Position numbers and translations under genes: made by a program
Assembly (NCBI GenBank): GCA_025462725.1
Contig: JAOAPE010000009.1
Coordinates: 46,284-110,283, forward strand
Length of the DNA stretch: 64,000 bases
Source of the DNA: Terriglobales bacterium
GTDB taxonomy: Bacteria > Acidobacteriota > Terriglobia > Terriglobales > Acidobacteriaceae
Reading direction: 5' to 3'
In this document: positions 1 through 8,043 of the stretch, in pieces
Numbering within the stretch: the first letter of the stretch is position 1
How the letters are laid out: every line of letters begins with the position of its first letter
Notes under the pieces: generated by a model
Databases searched by the model: none
What the model saw: only the letters and a program-made list of their open reading frames with translations
What the model was told of the DNA's origin: nothing

Positions 1-507
1 GACGGAGCAGTAGAGCGGCAATGCACGTTTGGCCTGGAAGCAATCTTCTAACTCACTAAGCGCCGGGCCACCGGTGAAACTGAAATAGATGTCGAGTTCC
101 GGGATTTGTTCTGCCAGCAGGTAGTTCGTCCTGCCACTCTCACGCAATTGCGAGAGCGTTATCGGGGTATCGATATCATAGAAAGCTTTCACAGGGATAT
201 CGGAATCAATGACGGTTCGAATCGCTGCAATCCCGTCAGGAAAGTACGAACCGATCACGGCAACATCTGTGTCCCGCAATTCCTTACGGACACGCGGCAG
301 AATTTCACTCCACTTCTCGTAATTAATGACTTTGCAGTAAGGAGGCTCGGGCATATCCCGGTTCGACGCATACCACTCGGCTTCCTGCTCAAAGAAGACG
401 ATTTCGTGTCCGCGCTTGCGTAGCGCACTGGACAGAGCGCGAAAGGTAGTTGCATGGCCATTGCCCCATGACGAAGTTATGGCCAATCCGAATATCGTTA
501 TCTTCAT
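1..507 (-). CDS. CgeB-like glycosyltransferase, N-terminal part (cut by window edge)
   Basis: The reading frame starts with ATG at 505-507 and stays open to base 1, so 169 residues are visible and the C-terminus lies outside the window. The N-terminus (MKITIFGLAITSSWGNGHAT) closely parallels the starts of the next two genes: short beta strand, Ser/Trp/Asn-Gly segment, then R..A..L..RGH, as in the first Rossmann half of CgeB-like GT-B glycosyltransferases. It lies 7 bases after the preceding gene's stop and is the most distal visible gene of a minus-strand operon. Probably a sugar transferase for a surface glycan; donor and acceptor unknown. Confidence 0.75.
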   Translation of the reverse strand, partial: MKITIFGLAITSSWGNGHATTFRALSSALRKRGHEIVFFEQEAEWYASNRDMPEPPYCKVINYEKWSEILPRVRKELRDTDVAVIGSYFPDGIAAIRTVIDSDIPVKAFYDIDTPITLSQLRESGRTNYLLAEQIPELDIYFSFTGGPALSELEDCFQAKRALPLYCSV

Positions 508-514
508 TTGCAGC

Positions 515-1600
515 CTACGCGGCGGATATTGCGGCTGAATATGCCGTCGCAAGGATCTCATCCACTTCACGGGCCCGGATCGTGTACGTGTGCTCTTCCA
601 GCGCTCGCGCGCGCATGGCACTTCCAGTGCTTCGCGCGGATTCCGCATCAACACTGCGCAGCAGCGAAACAACATCCTGCGCATTTCGCGCGATCAGTAT
701 CTCTTTTTCGGGAACAAAGAACTGCTCGATGCCTGTCCAATGATCGGTGATGAGGCACGCACCTGCACCCGCGGCTTCGAAGACGCGGGTTGGCGGGGAG
801 AAACCGACGTCGGCCATCGAATTCCGGTTAATATTCAGCACCATTCGCGCTGAAGAGTTCACAGCGTTGTGGTCCTTGGTGCCGACGTGGCCTATCCAAC
901 GTACGTTCGCAGGCATCCGTTTGCTGCCCCAACCCTCGCCACCGAGCACGAAAGCAAACTCTGGCGCGAGACTGGCAGCTTCCAAGAAGAACTGCTCAAC
1001 GCGCGCTTCGCGGTCGGGCAATCGGTTACCCACAAACGCCAGGTCGCAGATTAGGTGTTCCGATGGCGGCACCGGATGGTGCGTGCTGGGATCATGCGCG
1101 TTGTAAATGGGATGGCAACTCTTCGCGCCCATTCGCAGGTAGTGGTCCACGATCGGCGGACCGCCGCCGTAAGTGAAAATGAAATCGTATTGGCTTATCA
1201 ACCGACGAAATGCATCCCGCGGATCGCCTTCGACACGCGCAAGCGTGGCCGGCGCGTCCACATCCCAAAAGGCAACTCTCGTGCGCTTCGAGCGCAGGTT
1301 CAACACTTCGCGTTCAAGCCGTTCATCATCGATCCCCACGCCACTGTGTTTGATCACCAGTTCGGCTTCGCTGGCCTCGCTCATCAGCCATCCGAGATCC
1401 TTCGGCGTCTGGTACACCACCGATTTGACGTAACTGAGATCCACATCATCCCGATGCTGCTGACGTCCGTAAGCATCCGGTTCGGCAAATGTGACCTTGT
1501 GTCCTAATTCCGCCAGCCCGCGATAGATTCCGCGGTAGTAAGTTGCGGCGCCGTTCCAGTACGAAGAAGTAATGCTTGATCCGATAACAAAAATTTTCAC
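515..1600 (-). CDS. CgeB-like glycosyltransferase (GT-B fold)
   Basis: 361 residues. The N-terminal half has the CgeB-type start (MKIFVIGSSITSSYWNGAAT) and a central FTYGGGPP loop. The C-terminal half contains CDLAFVGNRLPDR, a GWGSKRMPANVRWIGHV segment and SPPTRVFEAAGAGACLITD, which is the usual CgeB/Glyco_trans_1_2 donor-site region with its conserved Glu in VFEAAGAGA. The start overlaps the stop of the upstream gene by four bases (1597-1600), so translation is probably coupled. It is one of three tandem CgeB-like paralogues here, suggesting successive sugar additions to one glycan. No signal peptide; cytoplasmic. Confidence 0.82.
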   Translation of the reverse strand: MKIFVIGSSITSSYWNGAATYYRGIYRGLAELGHKVTFAEPDAYGRQQHRDDVDLSYVKSVVYQTPKDLGWLMSEASEAELVIKHSGVGIDDERLEREVLNLRSKRTRVAFWDVDAPATLARVEGDPRDAFRRLISQYDFIFTYGGGPPIVDHYLRMGAKSCHPIYNAHDPSTHHPVPPSEHLICDLAFVGNRLPDREARVEQFFLEAASLAPEFAFVLGGEGWGSKRMPANVRWIGHVGTKDHNAVNSSARMVLNINRNSMADVGFSPPTRVFEAAGAGACLITDHWTGIEQFFVPEKEILIARNAQDVVSLLRSVDAESARSTGSAMRARALEEHTYTIRAREVDEILATAYSAAISAA

Positions 1601-2709
1601 GCAGCGAGTTCCTCGATAATGTCTGTCAATTGTTCCGCTCGATGCATGCTTGTGTGACGGCAGCGGATCGTCTGCAATCCGCTCTCGCCGATCTGCCTCC
1701 GGGCAGCATCATCTTTCAACAGGTGGTTTAATTCCGATTTCATTGCTTCGCCGTCGGGAACGCAGATGAAATCTTCGCCCGGCCGAAAGAGCCCTTCCGT
1801 ATCGTTCCACGGAGAGCAGACCAACGTTGCTCCGCATGCCAGCGCTTCAAAAACACGGATGGTGGGAATCCCGCTCAGTCCATTGGTGTACTGTCCCCGT
1901 GGCAAATGCAGCGCCACCGCGCTTTCGGCATACGCTTGTGGAGCTTCGAGATTGGGAATGTATCCGCGATACTCGATGCCCGCCTGCTTCAGTGAATTGA
2001 GCGCCTCCTCGGGATAGCGCACACCATGCACCACAACTTTGCGCTCCGGCGCGGCGGCCGATGGAGCGATCAGGAATTCCTGGAGCTCGCGGGTGCGCTC
2101 GTCATCTCCCCAATTTCCAATCCACAAAACGTCGGCACTCTTTTCCGTGTCAATGGGATAAAAGGTTTCGATATCGGCGGCTTCATGGAATGTCCAGACA
2201 TTACGCATCCCAAAGCCATCCTTATATATTTTGCGAACGGCTTCGCCGAAGGCCAGCACGCCATCGAACAGGTGCAGGTGGAAGCGCAACAACTCACCTG
2301 GACGGCTATAAGCGCGATGATGCGTATCGTGGAACAGAGCGCGAAAACCGAACCGTTCCTTAAGCGCGAGAATCGAATTCACAACGATCGGTTCATTCCA
2401 CTCGTGGATTATGACCACGTCAGCATCTATTAACTGCTGCTCCAGATGCTCTGGCAACGATCCGTCATTCTTAAAGAAGAATATTCGCAAGTCTTTAAAG
2501 GCTTCGCGGAATTGATCGATGGCAACGATGGATCGCTCACGCTCATGCTGAACGAGATTGCTCAAAGACCATGAGCCAAGTTCCTCGTGGCACCGCACTT
2601 CGTGTCCCATCTTGCCAAGATCGCGCGCTAGCCCGCGCAGGAAATGCGCATTGCCGTGGTTCCAATCAGAGATCAATGAGTGCGCAAAAATGTGGATCTT
2701 CAACTTCAT
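1597..2709 (-). CDS. CgeB-like glycosyltransferase (GT-B fold)
   Basis: 370 residues, overlapping its neighbours by four bases on both sides (1597-1600 and 2706-2709). It begins with the paralogous pattern SDWNHGNAHFLRGLARDL. The C-terminal nucleotide-sugar region shows ADVLWIGNWGDDERTREL, a YRGYIPNLEAPQAYAES segment, then GIPTIRVFEALACGATLVCS, with the Glu of VFEALACGA in the position expected for donor ribose contacts. It resembles the CgeB-type proteins on either side more than the GT4 enzyme upstream. Likely acts on the same glycan as its neighbours. Sugar specificity cannot be read from sequence. Confidence 0.82.
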   Translation of the reverse strand: MKLKIHIFAHSLISDWNHGNAHFLRGLARDLGKMGHEVRCHEELGSWSLSNLVQHERERSIVAIDQFREAFKDLRIFFFKNDGSLPEHLEQQLIDADVVIIHEWNEPIVVNSILALKERFGFRALFHDTHHRAYSRPGELLRFHLHLFDGVLAFGEAVRKIYKDGFGMRNVWTFHEAADIETFYPIDTEKSADVLWIGNWGDDERTRELQEFLIAPSAAAPERKVVVHGVRYPEEALNSLKQAGIEYRGYIPNLEAPQAYAESAVALHLPRGQYTNGLSGIPTIRVFEALACGATLVCSPWNDTEGLFRPGEDFICVPDGEAMKSELNHLLKDDAARRQIGESGLQTIRCRHTSMHRAEQLTDIIEELAA

Positions 2710-3818
2710 GCAGCCAACGCTCCCGCCGGCATCAACGCCTGGTAAAGGGCCATATACTCGTCCACCATGCGCGAACAGGCATAGCGAGAAGTCGCCCGCT
2801 GCAATGCGCGGTTTCCGTAATTCGTGCGAAGTTCCGGCTCCGCATGCAATTTCGCGAGCAGTTCTTGCAAGCTGTCTGGATCGTTGTTCCTAAAATACAA
2901 TGCCGCGCCGCCCCATATCTCGCGGAAGCTGGGGATATCGCTGGCCACAATCGCGCAGCGCGAGAGTGCCGCTTCCAACGGCGCCAGGCCGAACGGTTCG
3001 TATTGCGACGTCGCGATGTATATGGAAGCCCGCGCGTATAGCTGTCGCAACTGTGCTTCGCTTTGCACGCCGCGCATGTACACATGTCGGTGCAACCCTA
3101 GCGGGCCCGATGGCGATGCCACCACGTCGCCATCAGGGTTCTGATCGTTGCCCGCGAGGTAGATCGGGAATGGAGATTTGATCTTATTTAGCAGCGCTGC
3201 GTTCTTGCCGAAATCCCAGAGGCGTCCGACCGAGATCGCATTCTCGTGTTTGCTCAAATGCGGATTGAACAACGTTGGCGTGCGTCCGTTGTAGACCACG
3301 GACGCAAATTTCGGCGTTCCGAAATTGTTGCTGATCGAATCCAACATCCAATGTGAGGGCGCTGCCACCATCGTCGCACCGGCAAGCCCGCGACTCACCG
3401 TCGCACGATACGAGCGCATCCACGCTCCGTCCGGCGGGGCCTTATGATGAACCGCCATCCACCAACTGACGACATCGCTATGTGCCACTACGATTCGCGG
3501 GACATCGCACTGCAAATCTCCGTAGTAGAACTGGTTCAGGTGCAACAGGTCGGGCTTTGTGTCCGCAACGATGGACAGAAGATATTCTGCCGAAGCAGCC
3601 AGGTCGTCCTCTGAATCCTGCATCCACTCCAAGCGAAAAGCCGTGGGACGGAAATCAACTCCGGGCAATGCGCCCAGCCATGCCGTCTGGTCAGAAGTAG
3701 GGATCTCCCCGAAGCTCACTAGCGTTACGGTGACACCCCGGCTAGACAATCCGGTAACCAACTCGCGGGTGTACGTCCACACGCCACCCATCGTGTCAGT
3801 CGTGACTAGAACGTGCAT
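2706..3818 (-). CDS. GT4-family glycosyltransferase
   Basis: 370 residues with the two Rossmann halves of a GT-B retaining transferase. Residues 1-35 carry the acceptor-side start (VTTDTMGGVWTYTRELVTGL). The C-terminal half has ISVGRLWDFGKN and the E-x7-E donor motif in YEPFGLAPLEAAL, followed by CAIVASDIPSFREIW. This is the glycogen-synthase-like GT4 architecture, distinct from the three CgeB-like genes downstream. It starts six bases after the glycoside hydrolase stop. Probably transfers a sugar from a nucleotide donor in the cytoplasm; substrate unknown. Confidence 0.85.
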   Translation of the reverse strand: MHVLVTTDTMGGVWTYTRELVTGLSSRGVTVTLVSFGEIPTSDQTAWLGALPGVDFRPTAFRLEWMQDSEDDLAASAEYLLSIVADTKPDLLHLNQFYYGDLQCDVPRIVVAHSDVVSWWMAVHHKAPPDGAWMRSYRATVSRGLAGATMVAAPSHWMLDSISNNFGTPKFASVVYNGRTPTLFNPHLSKHENAISVGRLWDFGKNAALLNKIKSPFPIYLAGNDQNPDGDVVASPSGPLGLHRHVYMRGVQSEAQLRQLYARASIYIATSQYEPFGLAPLEAALSRCAIVASDIPSFREIWGGAALYFRNNDPDSLQELLAKLHAEPELRTNYGNRALQRATSRYACSRMVDEYMALYQALMPAGALAA

Positions 3819-3824
3819 CGCGGC

Positions 3825-4784
3825 CTACTTCCCACTCGACATCTCCGGCACTGTCCTCTCGCTCGCTGTCCATACTTGCGCGCTAGATTGCGCTGGCGCA
3901 TATCGACGAACACTCCATGCTGCAAATTCCGCGAAATCCTCTGCGCGTTTCGGTGGGGAAGTGTAATGCGGAACCACGCCCAAATGTTCCGGAGTAAAAC
4001 AAAGGGTCATTGTCGTGGCGAACTCATCGACGGCCTGCATCTGTTCGTCAAACCAATCCACTGCGTTCTCGCGGAATGAATCCGCCCAACTGATTCCCGT
4101 TCGCAGATAGCGGACATCGAGCCGCCGCAACCACTCGACTGCAAGCGCCAGACGTGGATCCTGGTAATGGAACCATTGGCAGATTCCCAACCCTCGCGGG
4201 AAATGCTCCGCTGCCAGTTTTGGGGAGCCATCCTGCCGAAGCAATCCCATGTAATAGTGGCGATAATATGCACTGCCCTCAGCCTCGCGGTGACGCGTTG
4301 TCGCTTCCCAATCCGCTGGCAAGTCCATTAGGCTGTACCAATGAACTCGGTCCACACGCGGGAGAAGCAATTCTGCGGTGCGCTGCATGCCAAAAAGTTG
4401 TACCTCTTCCGCTCCAAACGATGACGCTCCCGCTTCGGATACCCATATGGGTAGCTTCGTTACAGCGCGGATCTCATCGATCTTGCTCGGCCATTCATTG
4501 ATGTTCCAATGGTTCCAATCGAGCGGAAATCCGTGCAGCGCGACGATGTCAATTACGTCGAGCACGCCATGAGTGCCGAGATACTTGATGAAGTTCGGAT
4601 CGATCGGCGATATCCCGCCCAGCGCGATCGGCAGGTCAGGATTCTCGCGGCGGATCGCCTTCGCCGCGGTGACGACCATCTCGGCAAACATCTTCCATTC
4701 TGGATCGACCTTGAAGTCCCAATGAGAAAGATTGTTGGGTTCATTCCACAGCATTACCGCTTCTACCATGGGCGTCCTCTGCAC
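3825..4784 (-). CDS. Glycoside hydrolase clan A-like protein with apparently permuted barrel halves
   Basis: 319 residues from a GTG at 4782-4784; ATG at 4767-4769 is a shorter alternative. The acid/base motif WNEP sits at residues 13-16, although in clan GH-A enzymes it closes strand 4 after about 130 residues. The nucleophile-like strand-7 motif WVSEAG follows (Glu117). Residues 197-298 then look like the missing first three strands (LGICQWFHYQDPRLALAVEW, LDVRYLRTGISWAD, TLCFTPEHLG). Both halves are thus present in swapped order. The gene lies between a methyltransferase and a glycosyltransferase, with no signal peptide, so it may be a cytoplasmic glycosidase or transglycosidase. I recall similar ordering in homologues but cannot verify it. 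Confidence 0.72.
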   Translation of the reverse strand: MQRTPMVEAVMLWNEPNNLSHWDFKVDPEWKMFAEMVVTAAKAIRRENPDLPIALGGISPIDPNFIKYLGTHGVLDVIDIVALHGFPLDWNHWNINEWPSKIDEIRAVTKLPIWVSEAGASSFGAEEVQLFGMQRTAELLLPRVDRVHWYSLMDLPADWEATTRHREAEGSAYYRHYYMGLLRQDGSPKLAAEHFPRGLGICQWFHYQDPRLALAVEWLRRLDVRYLRTGISWADSFRENAVDWFDEQMQAVDEFATTMTLCFTPEHLGVVPHYTSPPKRAEDFAEFAAWSVRRYAPAQSSAQVWTASERTVPEMSSGK

Positions 4785-4802
4785 CGTTCGGGGCGTGGTG
4801 AG

Positions 4803-5624
4803 TTATAAAGTTCCGTCCAGTTCCATGTCTAGAATGTAACGACCGTCACGCTGCACGGAATTCGGCACACACACCCAGGTCTCCGGCTCCGGGTGCTCGA
4901 CGATCTCCAATCCAGCGCTGCGCAACATTCCTTCTGCCCCACTGCGGTTGGGAATAAACCAATTTGTCTGGTCGTTGGAATATGAATTCTCAATGAAGTA
5001 CGCAGCGGGAAAATCAGGGTCAGTAAAAATCTTCTTGTTCCAAAAATCGTAGTTCGGCTTTACGGGGTACGCATGCTTCGATCCGCGCAACATTGTCTGA
5101 AAGATCAATCGTCCCGCGACTTTTTTTACGATTTTGTCCAACGCCAGCAGCGGGTATCGCAGGTGATAGAACACGCCCATGAACAGCACGTAATCGAATT
5201 GGCCTTCGATCGAATCCACTTCGTAGACCGTACGCTTTTCGAACTCGATATCCAGATGCAGGAACTGCGCGGCAAAGCGTCCCTGGTCAAGATACCGATC
5301 ATCCACGTCGACTCCGAGGACCCGCCCTGCGCCGCGCTGTTTCAATGCGATCGAATAGAAACCCGCATTGCAGCCTACATCCAGAACGCTTGCACCTTTC
5401 AGATCGTCAGGAAACGCACTGCTGATGTGCTTCCATTTGATGTTCGGATAATCGCCAAGGAAATGGTTGGGTGCTGTCGGCACGCCGTCCAGATTGATGT
5501 TGTGAAACCAATCGCCCAGCGATTCGACTTTCTTCGTCAGTTGCAAAATGTCTGGAGTGTTTAAATCAACGAGTGAATCCGTGTCGTCGGAATGCGAAAT
5601 TGGCTGCTGTAAGTTGGTCGTCAT
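4803..5624 (-). CDS. Class I SAM-dependent methyltransferase (CmoB-like, TIGR04290-type)
   Basis: 273 residues. A CmoB-like pre-domain (WFHNINLDG, then NHFLGDYPNIKWKHI) precedes the SAM fold: motif I VLDVGCNAGFYS at about 115-126, acidic VLGVDVDD closing strand 2, and FDYVLFMGVFYHLRYP at motif IV. As I recall, TIGR04290 proteins share this arrangement and occur in glycosyltransferase cassettes, which fits here. It is the first gene of the minus-strand operon; upstream bases 5625-5820 must hold the promoter, but no clear box stands out. Its stop (TAA, 4803-4805) is in frame with the next gene's start only 18 bases on. Substrate unknown, perhaps a sugar or lipid-linked glycan. Confidence 0.83.
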   Translation of the reverse strand: MTTNLQQPISHSDDTDSLVDLNTPDILQLTKKVESLGDWFHNINLDGVPTAPNHFLGDYPNIKWKHISSAFPDDLKGASVLDVGCNAGFYSIALKQRGAGRVLGVDVDDRYLDQGRFAAQFLHLDIEFEKRTVYEVDSIEGQFDYVLFMGVFYHLRYPLLALDKIVKKVAGRLIFQTMLRGSKHAYPVKPNYDFWNKKIFTDPDFPAAYFIENSYSNDQTNWFIPNRSGAEGMLRSAGLEIVEHPEPETWVCVPNSVQRDGRYILDMELDGTL

Positions 5625-5820
5625 TACCGAAACCGGCAGAACAGCATTCGCCGGGAATGAAGTATTAGAAAGGTAAGCACCCTTTTGGGATGCCTGTATC
5701 GCGGCAACCAGAATAGCAAGTGCAGCAATTTGAGTTGCTTAGCAGAATGGCAAAACATCGCGAGCAAATCTCTGCTGCGCTTGTCACGCCCGCGATGTCG
5801 CCTGGATCTTTAGCTTAGGA

Positions 5821-5967
5821 TCAGACGACTCGCCTGCCCGAAACCAGGTTGATCACTGCAACAACCAATGCAATCACCAACAGCAAGTGAATAAGGTTAC
5901 CGGCAACATGGAATCCCCAGCCAAGCAGCCAGAGGATGAGAAGAATCGCGAAAATGGTCCAAAGCAT
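5821..5967 (-). CDS. DUF5670 (lmo0937-family) small membrane protein
   Basis: 48 residues, starting MLWTIFAILLILWLLGWGFH. Two hydrophobic stretches are separated by HVAGNLIH, with a short basic tail (SGRRVV), the typical size and layout of lmo0937-family proteins, which are tiny integral membrane proteins often linked to envelope or general stress. A Shine-Dalgarno-like AGGTGA at 5972-5977 lies four bases before the ATG. The leader can fold over that site (separate entry). It is monocistronic between the pseudo-receiver gene and the glycan operon. Molecular role unknown. Confidence 0.85.
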   Translation of the reverse strand: MLWTIFAILLILWLLGWGFHVAGNLIHLLLVIALVVAVINLVSGRRVV

Positions 5968-5971
5968 AGGT

Positions 5972-6011
5972 TCACCTTTGCCACAGGGGAATGGCATTAC
6001 TTAGGAGGTGA
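5972..6011 (-). promoter_or_regulatory. Leader hairpin that could hide the DUF5670 ribosome-binding site
   Basis: On the transcribed strand UCACCU (6011-6006) pairs perfectly with the Shine-Dalgarno AGGUGA (5977-5972). Inside, UGCCA (5996-5992) pairs with UGGCA (5983-5979) around an 8-base loop. The structure ends four bases before the start codon, so folding would block ribosome entry. This is a layout used by RNA thermometers and other translational switches. Pairing is seen; regulation is inferred. Confidence 0.4.
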
Positions 6012-6069
6012 GCTCTGGAGTGGGAGTTGTCCGAAGCGGCTGGATAATGATGCGTGCAGGACGGCGGAG

Positions 6070-6558
6070 TTACGCCACACTCCCCAACCGGGTCTTCATC
6101 TGCAACGCCAACTCGTGTACGGACTGCAACTTGGTCAACACAGCCACAGGTAGCGCCGGCTGCGCCAATGCGAGCTCTGAAGAAAGCAAAATCCCCATGA
6201 CAGCGCTGTTCAACTCGCTGCGCAGCGTCGCTTCGGCGGCCTTGACTGCCAGCACCCGCTCCTTTTCGCGACGGCTCAGCGCCGCGCGCACATCGCGCAC
6301 CAGTCGCTCAGCTCCGCTGATAGCAAAATTCACGAAGACCGGGATAGCTGTCCCCGTGTTCTTCCAGAGGACGTCAGCCGCAACAGGATTTAAATCTACA
6401 AAAGACTGATCCACAATAACCGCGCTGAATTCCGCGTCGCGAAGCATTGCATTTCCCGCGGGAATACTTGCAACCAGGCGAACGCGCTGTCCGGTGTTCT
6501 TTTCGACCTCGCCGACACAATTCACCGCATTTTTTGCCGCACTGATCATCAATATCAT
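6070..6558 (-). CDS. Degenerate receiver-like protein with helical C-terminus
   Basis: 162 residues. Residues 1-100 read as an alternating beta/alpha receiver-like fold with Asp50 in AVIVDQSF at the phospho-acceptor position, but the acidic pair after strand 1 is replaced by ISAAKN and the switch Thr/Lys are not obvious, so it is probably a pseudo-receiver. Residues 105-160 form two amphipathic helices (RSELNSAVMGILLSSELAL) resembling a histidine-kinase dimerisation helix without a clear His. It follows the NtrC-type gene by 32 bases on the same strand, so it may be a connector for that system. Exact function unknown. Confidence 0.7.
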   Translation of the reverse strand: MILMISAAKNAVNCVGEVEKNTGQRVRLVASIPAGNAMLRDAEFSAVIVDQSFVDLNPVAADVLWKNTGTAIPVFVNFAISGAERLVRDVRAALSRREKERVLAVKAAEATLRSELNSAVMGILLSSELALAQPALPVAVLTKLQSVHELALQMKTRLGSVA

Positions 6559-6590
6559 TTTCCACTCCTCGGTCTCGCAGCCCCCGTCGG

Positions 6591-8000
6591 CTATTGTTCG
6601 TGGCCATACTCTTTGAGTTTGCGGTAAAGCGTCGTCTTGCCGATGCCCAACAACTTTGCCGCTTCCAATTTGTCGCCGTTCACGCGCTTCAGCGTTGAGA
6701 AGATCGCTTGCTTTTCCATCTCCGCGATCGGCACCACGCCGTTGTTCCCGATCCCTTCCGATATCACCAGCATCGGCCGGTTTACATTTTGCAGTTGTGT
6801 CGGCAGATCGCCGATATGGATATGCGGCCCCGACGTCAGCGCACCTGCCCGGTCCAAACAGTTCTCAAGTTCGCGGATGTTCCCAGGCCAGTCATACGTC
6901 ATCATCAACTTCAGTGCCTCGTCGCTGATGGTGCGCTCGACACCCAGTGTTCGATTCATGCGCTCGAGGAAGTGTCCGATGAGCAACGGAATGTCCTGCT
7001 TGCGCTCGCGCAACGGCGGAATGCGAAGGTTGACGACATTCAACCGGAAGAATAGGTCCTTGCGGAATGTGCCTTGCTGCACCGCCTGCTCCAGATCGCG
7101 ATTCGTCGCCGCCAGGATTCGCACATTGATAGGCACGGGCTTGGTGCTGCCCACCGGGCGGATCTCTTTCTCCTGAAGTGCCCGCAGCAACTTTGATTGC
7201 AGATCGATGGGGAGTTCGCCGATCTCATCCAGGAAAATGGTCCCCCCGTCGGCGATGGCGAGGAGCCCTTCTTTGGACCGATTCGCCCCGGTGAACGCCC
7301 CCTTCGCGTATCCGAAGAGTTCGCTCTCGATGAGCGTTGGCACCAACGAACCACAATCTACAGGGATGAATGGTTTATCGCGGTTTGGACCGCTAAAGTG
7401 GATGGAGCGCGCCACCAGTTCTTTTCCGGTGCCGCTTTCGCCAAGGACCAGTACAGGATGTACGCTGTTGGCGACTTTCGTGATGATACGAAACAGCTTC
7501 TCCATCTCGGGAGAGCGTCCCACAATGTTACCGAAGCTCTGGTGGGCTTTCACTTTTTCGCGCAAGACTCTATTCTCCGTCGCTAATTTGACGTGTCCTG
7601 CTGCCCGCCCCAGTAACAAGCGCAGTTCTTCCAAGTTGAATGGTTTGGTTACGTAATCATAAGCGCCTTGCTTCATTGAGTGCACTGCGGTGTGCACGCT
7701 CGCGTAGGCGGTCATAATAATAACCGCAGCTTCGCCCCTGCGGCGCTTTATTTCTTGCAGGATCTCAAGCCCGTTAGCGCCCGGCAATTTCATGTCCAGT
7801 AGAACGATATCGATGCTGCGCGACTCCAGATGTTTGAAAGCCGCGGCAGCATTCTCGGCGGTCAACGTGGTAAATCCCAGTGATTCGGCCACCTCCCGGC
7901 AGCCCTCGCGGATAGCGCGTTCGTCGTCCACTATCAGCACGTTCAACAGATCGGGCCGTATCTCATCGTCCATGGTGGGCAGTGCGTATGCAACGCTCAT
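6591..8000 (-). CDS. Sigma-54-dependent response regulator, NtrC family
   Basis: 469 residues in three domains. The receiver (about 20-130) has Asp25/Asp26, phospho-acceptor Asp69 in VLLDMKLPG, Thr97 and Lys119. The AAA+ domain (about 155-390) has Walker A GESGTGKE (187-194), the sigma-54 contact loop GAFTGA (234-239) and an arginine-finger region LFFRLNVVNLRIPPLRER. The Fis-type helix-turn-helix is at the C-terminus (AAKLLGIGKTTLYRKLKEYG). All activation motifs are intact, so it should remodel RNA polymerase sigma-54 when phosphorylated, presumably by the hybrid kinase encoded 43 bases upstream. Target promoters cannot be identified here. Confidence 0.95.
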   Translation of the reverse strand: MSVAYALPTMDDEIRPDLLNVLIVDDERAIREGCREVAESLGFTTLTAENAAAAFKHLESRSIDIVLLDMKLPGANGLEILQEIKRRRGEAAVIIMTAYASVHTAVHSMKQGAYDYVTKPFNLEELRLLLGRAAGHVKLATENRVLREKVKAHQSFGNIVGRSPEMEKLFRIITKVANSVHPVLVLGESGTGKELVARSIHFSGPNRDKPFIPVDCGSLVPTLIESELFGYAKGAFTGANRSKEGLLAIADGGTIFLDEIGELPIDLQSKLLRALQEKEIRPVGSTKPVPINVRILAATNRDLEQAVQQGTFRKDLFFRLNVVNLRIPPLRERKQDIPLLIGHFLERMNRTLGVERTISDEALKLMMTYDWPGNIRELENCLDRAGALTSGPHIHIGDLPTQLQNVNRPMLVISEGIGNNGVVPIAEMEKQAIFSTLKRVNGDKLEAAKLLGIGKTTLYRKLKEYGHEQ

Positions 8001-8043
8001 CTACTTTTCATCCTTCCAATCGAACGATTGTGTACTTTTGTTT

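Noticed and set aside
5744..5800. Inverted repeat ACATCGCG / CGCGATGT upstream of the methyltransferase gene
   Set aside because: The arms are about 30 bases apart, the match is only 8 bp in G+C-rich DNA, and no second example supports an operator.
6008..6409. Plus-strand frame of 133 codons beginning beside a perfect AGGAGG
   Set aside because: It runs antisense through the pseudo-receiver gene, is Ser/Arg-rich like a shadow frame, and the AGGAGG touches the start. The AGGAGG is better explained as the complement of the leader hairpin of the DUF5670 gene.
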